From positions 1 through 17,510 of the forward strand of contig DLAR01000032.1 in assembly GCA_002494015.1 (NCBI GenBank): 17,510 nt of DNA, read 5' to 3'. Shown here piece after piece: positions 1 through 7,214 of this stretch; positions within the stretch are counted from its first letter, which is position 1, and each line of letters starts with the position of its first letter. The translations under genes were made by a program, and so were the position numbers. The notes under the pieces are model-generated. The model saw only the letters and a list, made by a program, of their open reading frames with translations. It searched no databases and was not told where the DNA came from. This DNA comes from Porphyromonadaceae bacterium UBA7042. Its GTDB lineage: Bacteria; Bacteroidota; Bacteroidia; Bacteroidales; Muribaculaceae.

Positions 1-45
1 CTCCCTCTGTGTAATAACGAGTTAACTGAAAGATGCTGACACTTT

Positions 46-72
46 GGATTAACATTTGTTATGAAACGTCCT
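46..72 (-). repeat. Repeated 3'-end junction, copy 1
   Basis: The plus strand carries GGATTAACATTTGTTATGAA followed by ACGTCCT. It spans the stop codon of the hypothetical gene ending at 59. Copy 2 at 822-849 differs by one inserted T and one substitution. Within the copy, TAAC and GTTA form a short dyad. Confidence 0.7.
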
Positions 73-751
73 TTAAAATCTCTCTGATGAGTTTGTCCAG
101 CCGTTTGTGGCTGATGCCGTATTCCTCGATGACACCTGCTTTCAAGGCTTCGTAAAGAAGTGCGCCGTCCTCGTCCGACAACCGCTGCATATCGGCTTTC
201 GACACGACTCCGTGTTCTTTCAGAATATCGGCTGTCGCCTGACGCGCTGTTTTAGATGCCGCCTTTATCCGCTCTTTCAATGCGGGAAGTGCATTACGGG
301 ATTCGATATTTCCTTTTTCGGCATATTCTTCGATGATACGGCTTATCCATTTCAAGTCATCCTTGTCGCCACGCGAAGCTATCGAAAGCAAAGTATGCAC
401 GGAAGTTTCCGGTTGAACGTCTATATCTTCAAGATAGTCAACCCACCAGATGGCATTGCCTTTTGTGATTTCCTTGTCGAGTCGTCCAAGCAGGAAAGCG
501 AATCCCGCCTCGTCAAACCGATGCACAAGGAGTTTGTGATAAATGAAATAAGCCGTTTTACGGACATCTTTCCCTTCATCGCCGGGATGTTCACAGATAA
601 TATCTTCCAGCACCGGCATAAGCGATATATCCGTCAGACTTCGGGCCTCCTGCCACGCAGTCCATTGTGCTGTCCCCTCATAAAAACCCTTTGCCTCCGG
701 GTCGAGCGTAAGCATCCTGTCAATCAGGTCCGATACAACTTTTTTAGTCAT
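59..751 (-). CDS. Hypothetical helical (HEAT-like) protein
   Basis: This is a complete 230-residue ORF with an ATG at 751 and a TAA at 59. I do not recognise a named family. The protein is soluble, without signal peptide or membrane segment. It is rich in charged and aliphatic residues in repeated amphipathic helices, for example around residues 45-60, 65-90, 110-145 and 155-175, which resembles HEAT/ARM-type alpha-solenoid repeats. The last 40 residues are a charged helical tail. It lies 74 bp downstream of the tautomerase gene on the same strand and could be the distal gene of that operon, but the gap is larger than those between the other genes. Its 3' end carries a short sequence almost identical to the 3' end of the tautomerase gene. 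No catalytic motif is visible, so a scaffold or binding role is only a guess. Confidence 0.75.
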   Translation of the reverse strand: MTKKVVSDLIDRMLTLDPEAKGFYEGTAQWTAWQEARSLTDISLMPVLEDIICEHPGDEGKDVRKTAYFIYHKLLVHRFDEAGFAFLLGRLDKEITKGNAIWWVDYLEDIDVQPETSVHTLLSIASRGDKDDLKWISRIIEEYAEKGNIESRNALPALKERIKAASKTARQATADILKEHGVVSKADMQRLSDEDGALLYEALKAGVIEEYGISHKRLDKLIREILKDVS

Positions 752-821
752 TGAATTCTATTTATGTTTGGCGATAGGAATTCTGAGAACAGTCTTCACT
801 TTTTCGGGACAGCATTTCCTC

Positions 822-849
822 GGATTTAACATTTGTTATGAAACGCCCT
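822..849 (-). repeat. Repeated 3'-end junction, copy 2
   Basis: This copy spans the stop codon of the tautomerase gene. It matches copy 1 at 46-72 except for one extra T after GGATT and one T-to-C change. The two copies are read in different frames (tautomerase ...FHNKC, hypothetical protein ...DVS), so the similarity is at DNA level and not a shared peptide. Confidence 0.7.
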
Positions 850-1044
850 CTTATAATTCTGTTTTATTTCGTCGATTGATTTGCCGCCGATGCCAAAGTT
901 CTCGTCAGGCAGTTCTTTGATGGTAACGGTGAAGAACTGCTCCGGGATATGGGTTATCTCGGAGGCTGTGGCTGTAAGCCGCTCTATCAACTGTTTCTTC
1001 TGTTCTGCGGTCAGTTTGCCGCTCTCGATTGATATATAGGGCAT
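826..1044 (-). CDS. 4-oxalocrotonate tautomerase family protein
   Basis: This 72-residue protein starts Met-Pro-Tyr-Ile-Ser-Ile-Glu-Ser-Gly. The proline at position 2 becomes the N-terminal Pro-1 catalytic base of the tautomerase superfamily after Met removal. The rest fits the beta-alpha-beta 4-OT subunit: a strand, a long helix (KKQLIERLTATASEI), a second strand (FFTVTIKEL) and a glycine-rich turn (GIGGKS). Family members of this size form hexamers and carry out keto-enol tautomerisation or related chemistry; the substrate cannot be read from sequence. The gene starts 5 bp after the stop of the DJ-1-like gene, so the two are very probably co-transcribed. The C-terminus is slightly longer than the roughly 62-residue classical enzyme. 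Confidence 0.9.
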   Translation of the reverse strand: MPYISIESGKLTAEQKKQLIERLTATASEITHIPEQFFTVTIKELPDENFGIGGKSIDEIKQNYKRAFHNKC

Positions 1045-1049
1045 GTTTG

Positions 1050-1658
1050 TTATTTCGGAAATAATGCGCAGAAGCCTTGTTTGTTGAACTGATAGTACAT
1101 TTCGATGTGTTCGGGTGTGTCGTTTTCAAGAAGCAGCAATAGTTCTTTAGTAAATTCGAGAACACCGGACCCATTGGCAGTCACGATGCCGCCATCTGAA
1201 ACGGCCTGCTGATGTATGTATCCTTCCGGATTGATATAATTTTCGCCGCCCCAAAGTTTGAGCTGGTCAAGACCATTGCCTGTGTGCTTCACGCAATTAA
1301 GAAATCCGTGCTTAGCCAAGAATGATGCTCCATTGCAGATTGCTCCGACAGTTATGCCTTTATCCAATGCTTTGCGGACAATGGGCGTAACCATATCTGC
1401 TGCCGGAGAGAGCCAGCCATAACCGCCTATCAGAACGAGTGCGGCATAATCATCAGGCATATCTTCAAATGAGTAATCGGCCAACACCCGGAATCCGCCA
1501 ATGGCAGTGACAGGCTCCATAGCAGGCGCAATGATTTTATTGATATATTGGGGATTTGACTTCAACTGTTGCTCGTCACTGCTTATAGCCTCCATAAGAT
1601 AGACCATCTCATGTGACGCGAAGTCGGGAAGCAGAACATATAGTATTTCGTTGCTCAT
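1050..1658 (-). CDS. DJ-1/PfpI family protein
   Basis: This 202-residue cytosolic protein has the class I glutamine amidotransferase-like fold of DJ-1/PfpI proteins. The nucleophile elbow is visible as GAICNGASFLA, with the likely nucleophile Cys108. An N-terminal strand (ILYVLLPDFASHEMVYLMEAI) leads to a Glu-containing helix, and LVLIGGYGW precedes the elbow. HTGNG follows at about residues 125-129. Family members act as glyoxalase III, deglycase, protease/chaperone or amidase-like enzymes. This one resembles the Bacteroidetes proteins annotated simply as glutamine amidotransferase or DJ-1/PfpI, and the reaction is not determined. It lies 5 bp upstream of the tautomerase gene and 24 bp downstream of the YciI-like gene, suggesting one operon for reactive carbonyl or electrophile handling (inference). 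Confidence 0.9.
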   Translation of the reverse strand: MSNEILYVLLPDFASHEMVYLMEAISSDEQQLKSNPQYINKIIAPAMEPVTAIGGFRVLADYSFEDMPDDYAALVLIGGYGWLSPAADMVTPIVRKALDKGITVGAICNGASFLAKHGFLNCVKHTGNGLDQLKLWGGENYINPEGYIHQQAVSDGGIVTANGSGVLEFTKELLLLLENDTPEHIEMYYQFNKQGFCALFPK

Positions 1659-1674
1659 ATTATGAGATTGTTTA

Positions 1675-1690
1675 ATTTGTAATTACAAAT
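1675..1690. repeat. 16-bp perfect palindrome
   Basis: ATTTGTAATTACAAAT is a perfect palindrome that includes the stop codon of the shortened YciI-like gene and lies 17 bp upstream of the DJ-1-like start. It could be an operator for a dimeric regulator or a scar of the event that shortened the gene. No regulator gene is adjacent. Confidence 0.5.
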
Positions 1691-1874
1691 GTGAATCCAC
1701 CGCCGCACGATTGTCAGACTTTATCATTATCACACCGCCAATTCGGTGAGCCTGTGGGCATGAGGCGATGAAATCCCCCGCGGCATAATACCCGGCAAGA
1801 TAGTCGCAATGCGCCTGATGATGACGGTCAACATATTCAAGCGGTTTCTTGTATGTCAGTGTCGCTATAAACAT
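1683..1874 (-). CDS. YciI-like protein, C-terminally shortened
   Basis: This 63-residue ORF begins MFIATLTYKKPLEYVDRHHQ, followed by an AGYYAAGDFIASCPQ segment and a GGVIMIKSDNRAAV segment, the order found in YCII-related (dimeric alpha-beta barrel) proteins. The family is normally about 90-100 residues and continues through a helix and a final beta strand with a conserved Asp-Pro-Phe region. Here the frame stops (TAA) just after AAVDSHL, so about 30 residues are absent. The start overlaps the end of the zinc-ribbon gene by 10 bp, typical of translational coupling. It may be a degenerate gene that is still translated, or a true short variant. Function in the family is poorly defined; some members are hydrolytic dehalogenase-like enzymes. 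Confidence 0.7.
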   Translation of the reverse strand: MFIATLTYKKPLEYVDRHHQAHCDYLAGYYAAGDFIASCPQAHRIGGVIMIKSDNRAAVDSHL

Positions 1875-2149
1875 AACTGATTAGTTCTCCATCGTTTGAG
1901 ATGTGGAAAGAACCGGTGCATCTGCTCTTTCATCTGTTCGACAGTGAGATTCTGACCTGAGTTCCTGTTTATCTCGTCGGTAAACTGAGCGCAGTGGACA
2001 ATCATCTGCTCCATCGTCATGTCCTGCGTGAACTTGCCGTCTTTGTAGCAGTAGACACAGTAATCCTCATTGCTGCTACCATCGGCATTTATTCCTTTGT
2101 TGTCGTCGGTCAGTGGCATTCCACAGCTCTGACAGAATTTCATTTCCAT
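1865..2149 (-). CDS. Small zinc-ribbon protein
   Basis: This 94-residue protein opens MEMKFCQSCGMPL and has a second pair at C31-x2-C34 (YCVYCYKDG). The two CxxC pairs (Cys6/Cys9 and Cys31/Cys34) make a compact zinc ribbon of the kind found in Bacteroidetes and Firmicutes proteins annotated 'putative zinc ribbon'. The C-terminal half is helical (TMEQMIVHCAQFTDEINRNS, then VEQMKEQMHRFFPHLKRW). An alternative start at Met3 is possible. It is the first gene of the minus-strand run, overlaps the YciI-like gene by 10 bp and has a candidate promoter near 2296-2324. Related proteins often neighbour stress or tautomerase genes, but no biochemical role is established. Confidence 0.85.
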   Translation of the reverse strand: MEMKFCQSCGMPLTDDNKGINADGSSNEDYCVYCYKDGKFTQDMTMEQMIVHCAQFTDEINRNSGQNLTVEQMKEQMHRFFPHLKRWRTNQLCL

Positions 2150-2295
2150 TGTCTTTTTTCCTTGTTTGCCCCACAGCCCAATGGAGCGGGTTTATAAATG
2201 CAGAAGCGCGGACTGTCTATGCCACGTCTTAATTGGAGGTCGTAGCACGCTTCTTATTTCTAAATATCGTGAGCTGACCTGCGTCAACCTAACCA

Positions 2296-2324
2296 CAAAA
2301 TTAGCTATAAATTTCGGATTACAA
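2296..2324 (-). promoter_or_regulatory. Candidate promoter for the zinc-ribbon/DJ-1 operon
   Basis: On the minus strand TAATTTTG (2303-2296) is a perfect TAnnTTTG Bacteroidetes -7 box. A TTG lies 18 bp upstream (2324-2322) as a -33 element. Transcription would start near 2290, giving a leader of about 140 nt before the zinc-ribbon start. Confidence 0.5.
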
Positions 2325-2416
2325 TCCTAATGCTGAATATTCTAAGTAATTTTGTATTCATAAAGCCGGCAAAAATAAAAGACGAATCACAATTACCATT
2401 AGGCTATAATGAATGA

Positions 2417-2536
2417 CGCAAGAAGATTGAGGTGATGATTGAAACCTCAAAACTCAATGCGGCACTTCATGTCAATGCCGATTTGCTCCGGCTCTATTTA
2501 ACCATCGGAAATGATATTGTATTGAAACAGAAGAAT
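2417..2536 (+). pseudogene. DUF1016 (YhcG-type) N-terminal domain relic
   Basis: An open stretch of about 39 codons between TGA (2414) and TAG (2534) encodes a peptide containing VMIETSKLNAALHVNADLLR and then LYLTIGNDIVLKQKN. This matches the start of the DUF1016 N-terminal domain, whose signature is a helix with ...AA..VN.ELL.LYW.IG.DI...Q. Full proteins are about 330-380 residues and end in a PDDEXK nuclease domain; they often sit beside type I restriction or other defence genes. Here everything after the first helix pair is missing, and the terminator at 2622-2665 follows after about 85 bp of unrecognisable sequence. It is most likely a deletion remnant. An ATG at 2435 could still allow a 33-residue peptide. 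Confidence 0.6.
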
Positions 2537-2621
2537 TAGCTAATGGTAAAGAACACATTGATAATGTCTTTCACAACTATTCGCAGTCATTCATATTTCC
2601 GTATCCTTCCAGTGCAACATA

Positions 2622-2665
2622 AAGAAAGAGCTAAGTCAATGTGACTCAACTCTTTCTTATTTTTC
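2622..2665 (+). terminator. Intrinsic terminator behind the DUF1016 relic
   Basis: The arms AAGAAAGAGCTAAGTCA (2622-2638) and TGACTCAACTCTTTCTT (2642-2658) pair over 17 positions with two mismatches around a 3-nt ATG loop. They are followed by ATTTTT. The T-tract is on the plus strand, in the orientation of the relic. Confidence 0.8.
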
Positions 2666-2761
2666 TCCCGCGCGCAAATATTAAAATTTGTTATTCAATA
2701 GGCCGACTGTAAAAAACGCTGATTCTGAGATTAGAAAGGTTGTCGGATTAATCCATCGTTA

Positions 2762-2807
2762 TAAGTCGCCGGGCGTGTGATGCATGCATCACACGCCCGG
2801 CGACTTA
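2762..2807 (-). terminator. 46-bp perfect palindrome, probable terminator hairpin
   Basis: The arm TAAGTCGCCGGGCGTGTGAT with GCA is followed directly by its exact reverse complement, giving 23 bp per arm and no spacer. It starts 2 bp after the stop codon of the adhesin gene. There is no real U-tract on either strand, so it may act as a 3'-end stabiliser or processing hairpin rather than a textbook intrinsic terminator. Its core GGGCGTGTGA/TCACACGCCC recurs at 17083-17111. Confidence 0.7.
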
Positions 2808-2809
2808 GG

Positions 2810-5761
2810 TTATCGGATGGCAATTTTGGCGGTTGTAGTGCCAGCGGTTACTATGTAGATGCCCGGGGCGAGAGGGAGGCGGAGGGTTGCCGGGGCGAGG
2901 GCTCGATAGATTGTTGTGCCCTCGACGGTGTAGACCGAGGTCATGTACCCTTCGGCACCGCTGACAACAAGGTCGTGGCCCACATTGCTGATTTGGATGT
3001 TGCTGTTCTCTACGGCTGCAATGCCGCTCGTTGAGATGACAGCATCGTTGGACCCGCGCGATTCGCCGAAGTCATATACGACGGTGACGTTGTAGACGTG
3101 GTCGCCGCTATCGTCATAGCCGTTGTCGATGAACTGCGTGCCGACAATGGGCGACTCGTTGAGTTTCAATCCGTCGCGGTAGATGTTGTACCCGGCGATG
3201 ACCGCGTCGGAATAAGGATTGGCACCTTCGTAGGAAATGTCGTCAATCTTCAGGCCCAACTCTTGATAAGACTTGCTCCTTATTGCAAAATAAGCAGCGC
3301 CTGCGGGGAGGTCAACGGTGTATTCTTTCCAGTCGCCCTTGACGGTGGCGGTGAGTGCCGAGGTAAAGGAGGCTGTCGCCATATCGGATGTCGAGTAGAG
3401 GACTTCCATGCTTTCCCAACCGTTGGCCTTGTCAACCGGGGCTGCAAAAAAACTGATTGTCTGTGTGTTGCCCGAGAGGCGTGGCGAAATCATCCACTTG
3501 TCAAGCTGAGTCCACATGACCGGCATACAGATAAAGCACTGGTCGCTGCCGTTGTGACCGCTGTAAAGCGATAATTGATTGACTGACAAGCTTGCTTGTG
3601 ATGCAGAAAAGACCATGAACGACTTCTCGTTGAATGAGTTGGGGTGCATTCCCGAGGGTGAGGATGTTTCACCCGGAGTGTTGTTGACCATCGTCCATGC
3701 CCCCACGTTGTCATCGGCAACCTCGCTGCCGGGGAGGCCGATAGAGAAAGCCTTGTAGGATTCCACGTCGTCAAATATCCTGACGGCCGAAATCGAGAGG
3801 TCGGGGGCTGTCCATGACAGCAACACACCCTCGTTGACTGCCGACGCGGTCAGTGTCTCGATTGCGGGATAGGCGGGTTTAATGACATTGACGGTTATTG
3901 ACGATGAGACGTTATCATCACTATCTGGGTCATCGGGACAGTTTACAATGGCGAGATATTCCACCGTGTCAGGACTGACGGGGATGATTTCGTCGTTGAT
4001 TGATGCCACGATGATTTCGTTGGGATAAATCCCGGGGAGTTCTCCACTCTCGATTAGATGGCCGTTGCGGAAGAATGAAACCGAGGCATTTTTCACAGTC
4101 GCTGCACCGTTGTTCTGAATATAGAGGTCGACGCGGAGGCTTTTGCCTGCCTCGATTTTACCTTGGGCCGAGATTGATTTTACAGCCAGACTCGATGCCG
4201 GCAGGTTGACGAGCTTCAGATTGTCGATTTTCAAAGGAGTGCGGGCGATGGTGTATTCAAATTTCACTTGGATGTCTTTCCCCTTGAATTGAGAAAGGTC
4301 AGTCCATGACCGCAGCCAAGCAGGATTGGTGATTTTCCCCATACCGATGGTCGCGACTTCCTTGAATCCGTCACCCGAGTTGATGTGGACTTTGAGAGTC
4401 TCTGTTGCCCCGGGAGTATCGTAATAGAAGAAGACAAACGAGGGATTCTCGCCCGATACGTTGATTTTGCCGGTGAAAAATTCGCCTGATTCGCCTTCGT
4501 TAGCCGCGAATACCAGACTGCTGTTGTCTCCGTCGGGAGATTCTTCGGCATATCCGTATCTCCACGAGGCTCCGAAATCAGAAGACACTGTGTTACCCAT
4601 GATTCCGGTATCGTTCCCGTCAAAGTGCTCGATGTAGGGCATAGTGTAGGCCGGCCCTACAGGCACCATTTCCGAGTTTGTCCCCATGTCGTTACGCCCT
4701 ACCGGGGTGGAGGCAAAGACGGCATATTCGACAAAATCCTGCGAGGCACCCGGCTCGAGAGCTGTGACGATGTGGGACAGCATGGTCGTGTTTTCCAGTA
4801 TATAACGCCGCTCAGTGAGGTCATAGAGCGAGTAGGTCACCATGCCGGCAGGAATATTCTTGCCGTTGACATCCTTCAGCGAGGGATCCCACGAGATTTC
4901 TACCTCGCCGAAATTGTCGGTTTCTTTAACACAGACGTTCTCGGGCGCACATGGCAGAGCAACGCCGACATAAACGGTCGTCACGGCCGCTTTCCCGGAG
5001 CCTCCCTCGTTGGAGGCGACAGCTGTATAGGTGTGGTTGCCGTCGGAGACGGTCACGTCGGTAAAGGTCAGCACATCGCCCGGATTCAAGTCGGTATCAA
5101 AGCGTCTTATGGTCTCGCCGTCTCGTGACAGAATGATTTCTCGGACCGAGGTCAGAGTCTCGCCGTTCATACTCTTGTCAGGGACGGTTATCGTTATCTC
5201 AGTCGAGAGGGCGCAATCGGGGTCGGGAACTGCCGACAATTGTGGAGCCTGCGGTGCGGCGATATTGAGGCCTTCGGAAATATCGATTAGTCTGACGGTC
5301 ATGCCGCCGGTCCCGGCGGGACTGCAAGCGTGAAGGGCGACATAGTAGGTTCCGGTCGATGCGGGTTCCCATGCGACGGAATAGGTCTTTACTCCATCGG
5401 CGATGCTGATCCGGGTCTTCTTTAAGAGCAGGCCCGAGAACGGCCCGGTCGGGTCGGTCGAATAACATAGTTCGAAACAGTCGGGGTCGCCGCTTGCATC
5501 AAGCGTGTAGTCGCTTTTGAGCGAAAATGTCAGCGTATAGGTCTGTCCCGCCGCGAGATTCATGCCCGGGAGGATGAGCCAGTCGTCAAGACTGCGTTTC
5601 GGGTTGCCGTAAATCTGGAGGTTGTTGTTGAAACCTCGCAGCCAAGTGGCGCGGTCGCCGTTTCCGTCAATCACCGAGTAGGCTGTAAACATGTCAGGGT
5701 CAGAGAAATCGTCAATAAACGGCGGGGTGACGTTTCCTCGATAAATCCTGTTGGAAACCAC
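2810..5761 (-). CDS. Secreted multidomain adhesin-like protein, C-terminal part (frameshifted)
   Basis: This 983-codon frame opens with GTG and no signal peptide, and reads as the continuation of the frame at 5712-7109. Approximate domains in order are a choice-of-anchor-J/cleaved-adhesin domain (12-165), two FnIII-like domains (170-370), a second MAM-like domain beginning PYIEHFDG (375-525) and a CARDB-like segment (530-630). After these come an FnIII-like stretch, a third anchor-J domain beginning FDDVESYKAFSI (655-835), another FnIII-like domain, and a C-terminal tail (about 905-983). The tail has the VYTVEGTTIYRA...LAPGIYIVTAG...KIAIR pattern of type A T9SS (Por) sorting domains. Such proteins are exported across the outer membrane and anchored or released at the surface. 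Ligand or substrate is unknown. The gene is probably a broken half unless the frameshift is a sequencing error. Confidence 0.75.
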   Translation of the reverse strand: MVSNRIYRGNVTPPFIDDFSDPDMFTAYSVIDGNGDRATWLRGFNNNLQIYGNPKRSLDDWLILPGMNLAAGQTYTLTFSLKSDYTLDASGDPDCFELCYSTDPTGPFSGLLLKKTRISIADGVKTYSVAWEPASTGTYYVALHACSPAGTGGMTVRLIDISEGLNIAAPQAPQLSAVPDPDCALSTEITITVPDKSMNGETLTSVREIILSRDGETIRRFDTDLNPGDVLTFTDVTVSDGNHTYTAVASNEGGSGKAAVTTVYVGVALPCAPENVCVKETDNFGEVEISWDPSLKDVNGKNIPAGMVTYSLYDLTERRYILENTTMLSHIVTALEPGASQDFVEYAVFASTPVGRNDMGTNSEMVPVGPAYTMPYIEHFDGNDTGIMGNTVSSDFGASWRYGYAEESPDGDNSSLVFAANEGESGEFFTGKINVSGENPSFVFFYYDTPGATETLKVHINSGDGFKEVATIGMGKITNPAWLRSWTDLSQFKGKDIQVKFEYTIARTPLKIDNLKLVNLPASSLAVKSISAQGKIEAGKSLRVDLYIQNNGAATVKNASVSFFRNGHLIESGELPGIYPNEIIVASINDEIIPVSPDTVEYLAIVNCPDDPDSDDNVSSSITVNVIKPAYPAIETLTASAVNEGVLLSWTAPDLSISAVRIFDDVESYKAFSIGLPGSEVADDNVGAWTMVNNTPGETSSPSGMHPNSFNEKSFMVFSASQASLSVNQLSLYSGHNGSDQCFICMPVMWTQLDKWMISPRLSGNTQTISFFAAPVDKANGWESMEVLYSTSDMATASFTSALTATVKGDWKEYTVDLPAGAAYFAIRSKSYQELGLKIDDISYEGANPYSDAVIAGYNIYRDGLKLNESPIVGTQFIDNGYDDSGDHVYNVTVVYDFGESRGSNDAVISTSGIAAVENSNIQISNVGHDLVVSGAEGYMTSVYTVEGTTIYRALAPATLRLPLAPGIYIVTAGTTTAKIAIR

Positions 5762-7109
5762 TGGGACAGAAGTATATGACCGAGACCGCGTAACTGAATG
5801 GCGTCAGCGATTCGGGCGACGGCATTTCGTCACAGACTGATGTCTGCGTTGTTTCCTCGACTATAACCTTCATGTCGGGATGACGTGTGACGGTGTAGGA
5901 GACCTTTGACTTGTCGATGTACCCGTTGTGCAGTCCCGACGTGACGGCGGCCCAGCCGATATTAAACATCCCGTCTTTCCCGGTCAGAATGACGGTGTCG
6001 ATGGGTGCCGGCATGTCGCTGCCTATCCATTGTGACGTTCTTCGTTTGGGGCCTTGTCCAGCCGCGTTAGACAGGCTGACCGCTATTTCATACATTCCGG
6101 CGGCGGGAACAGTTATCTGTGTAGATGTCGGGGAGCCGCAGGAAGTCGTGCCTGATGCGATTTCAACGTCATTGGCTGTCACACTGTAGTCCAGCGAGCC
6201 GGCAGCGTCGGCTCCGCCGTAGGTTTTCGACGGCGCGATAAAGGAGATGGTGCCGCTCAGGGCGTCATCAGTGAACAGTAGCGAGAACGCGTCAGGGGCG
6301 GCCGGGGCATCGTCGGGAGCGAGCGCGACAGGGAAATACATTCCGCGCAATTGCTCGTTGTCGGCGAGGTCATAAAGTTTTTGAGCCTTGGCGCTGACCG
6401 GGTCGACGAGATACAAGGCAGCGTCAGACTGGTTGGATACGGCATAGTAGAAACGTCCCGAGACGGGGTCGATTGCGGCCGACGTGTTGTAGACCGATGT
6501 GATGCCGAGGTTGCCGATGGCTGTCATCTCGCCGGTAGACTTGTCGACCGAGAACAGGTCGCCCTCCTTGGTTATTGCATAGAGAGTCCCGTCGGGGGCA
6601 ATGGCGCAACCGTTCCACTCGGTTTCGAGCGGGGCGATTGTCTCGCGCGTTACCTTGGCATTTCTGACATCAAAAGCTATTGTGCCGAAAGAGAAACCGT
6701 TGACCGAGGAAAAACAGCCATATATTTTCCCGCTTTCTGTGTCCCAAGCCAAGTCGGTCGCCACATTTTTGAGACTTCCTTCTATGAAGACCGGGACCTC
6801 GTTGAAATTGTAGGGATCGTAAATGTAGTGATACACATAGACTGTGCCATAGTTTTCGGTGTACAACGTTGAAAAGTAGTATCCGTCGGCAAACACACCT
6901 CCCCCGTTGGCGTTGAGGTTGATGTCTTGCCACACGGTCTCACGCCCGTATTCCGTGGCATGAAAAGAGTAAATGCCCACCTCGGTATCGCTGATACTGT
7001 TGGAATAGACGAGGCTTGCGTGCAGCGGCTGATAGATTTCGGCCGCTGAAAGCATTTGCGGCAGGCCGATGGTGATGGCCACAAGTGCTGAGGTCAATAA
7101 TTTGCTCAT
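5712..7109 (-). CDS. Secreted multidomain adhesin-like protein, N-terminal part (frameshifted)
   Basis: I place the start at the ATG at 7109, because MSKLLTSALVAITIGLPQML followed by SAAE is a good Sec signal peptide with cleavage near residue 22. The longer frame to 7193 would add 28 residues that overlap the promoter. After the signal come about 260 residues of beta-propeller-like repeats with motifs such as GTLYAITKEGDLFSVDKSTG and SGRFYYAVS. Two FnIII-like domains follow (roughly 285-460). The last in-frame recognisable residues are SLTPFSYAVSVIY. The following 22 residues (FCPSGFQQ...) look out of frame, while the minus-strand frame one base away continues as VPVVSNRIYRGNVTPPFIDD. The two ORFs overlap by 50 bp and together would encode one protein of about 1440 residues ending in a T9SS tail. 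Confidence 0.75.
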   Translation of the reverse strand: MSKLLTSALVAITIGLPQMLSAAEIYQPLHASLVYSNSISDTEVGIYSFHATEYGRETVWQDINLNANGGGVFADGYYFSTLYTENYGTVYVYHYIYDPYNFNEVPVFIEGSLKNVATDLAWDTESGKIYGCFSSVNGFSFGTIAFDVRNAKVTRETIAPLETEWNGCAIAPDGTLYAITKEGDLFSVDKSTGEMTAIGNLGITSVYNTSAAIDPVSGRFYYAVSNQSDAALYLVDPVSAKAQKLYDLADNEQLRGMYFPVALAPDDAPAAPDAFSLLFTDDALSGTISFIAPSKTYGGADAAGSLDYSVTANDVEIASGTTSCGSPTSTQITVPAAGMYEIAVSLSNAAGQGPKRRTSQWIGSDMPAPIDTVILTGKDGMFNIGWAAVTSGLHNGYIDKSKVSYTVTRHPDMKVIVEETTQTSVCDEMPSPESLTPFSYAVSVIYFCPSGFQQDLSRKRHPAVY

Positions 7110-7193
7110 AGTCGGGTTCTTGTGACATTTTGGAATGACAAATATCGGATGTCGGTCTAAAATGCGATGATTTATACTGATTGTACGACACAA

Positions 7194-7214
7194 TTTACAA
7201 ATATAATTTGTAAA
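7194..7214. promoter_or_regulatory. Dyad and minus-strand -7 box in the divergent intergenic region
   Basis: TTTACAAAT and ATTTGTAAA are 9-bp inverted arms around ATA. The left arm contains a perfect minus-strand -7 box, TATATTTG (7205-7198), that would serve the adhesin gene with a leader of about 80 nt. The overlap of dyad and box suggests an operator, but no -33 TTG is clear. Confidence 0.45.

Larger units (their letters stand above)
2150..2809. other. Gene-poor region with a gene relic, terminator and palindrome
   Basis: No intact gene is present. From left to right it holds the leader and promoter of the minus-strand operon, a plus-strand TAATTTTG box at 2347-2354 without a clear -33 partner, a DUF1016 gene relic (2417-2536), an intrinsic terminator (2622-2665), the 10-bp palindrome GGATTAATCC (2745-2754) and the 46-bp palindrome at 2762-2807. 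The base composition is more AT-rich than the flanking genes. Confidence 0.7.

Noticed and set aside
1..72. attC-like (integron) site after the hypothetical gene: on the minus strand ATAAC..GTTAA.....TTAAC..GTTAT
   Set aside because: The right-hand box does not fit GTTRRRY, the second copy at 822-849 lacks the matching half, and no integrase is present.
2777..3034. Plus-strand ORF across the palindrome and adhesin 3' end
   Set aside because: It is antisense to a coding region, begins inside a perfect palindrome and shows no protein-like features.
7110..7193. N-terminal extension of the adhesin by 28 residues
   Set aside because: A standard signal peptide begins at the ATG at 7109, and the extension would start within the promoter dyad.
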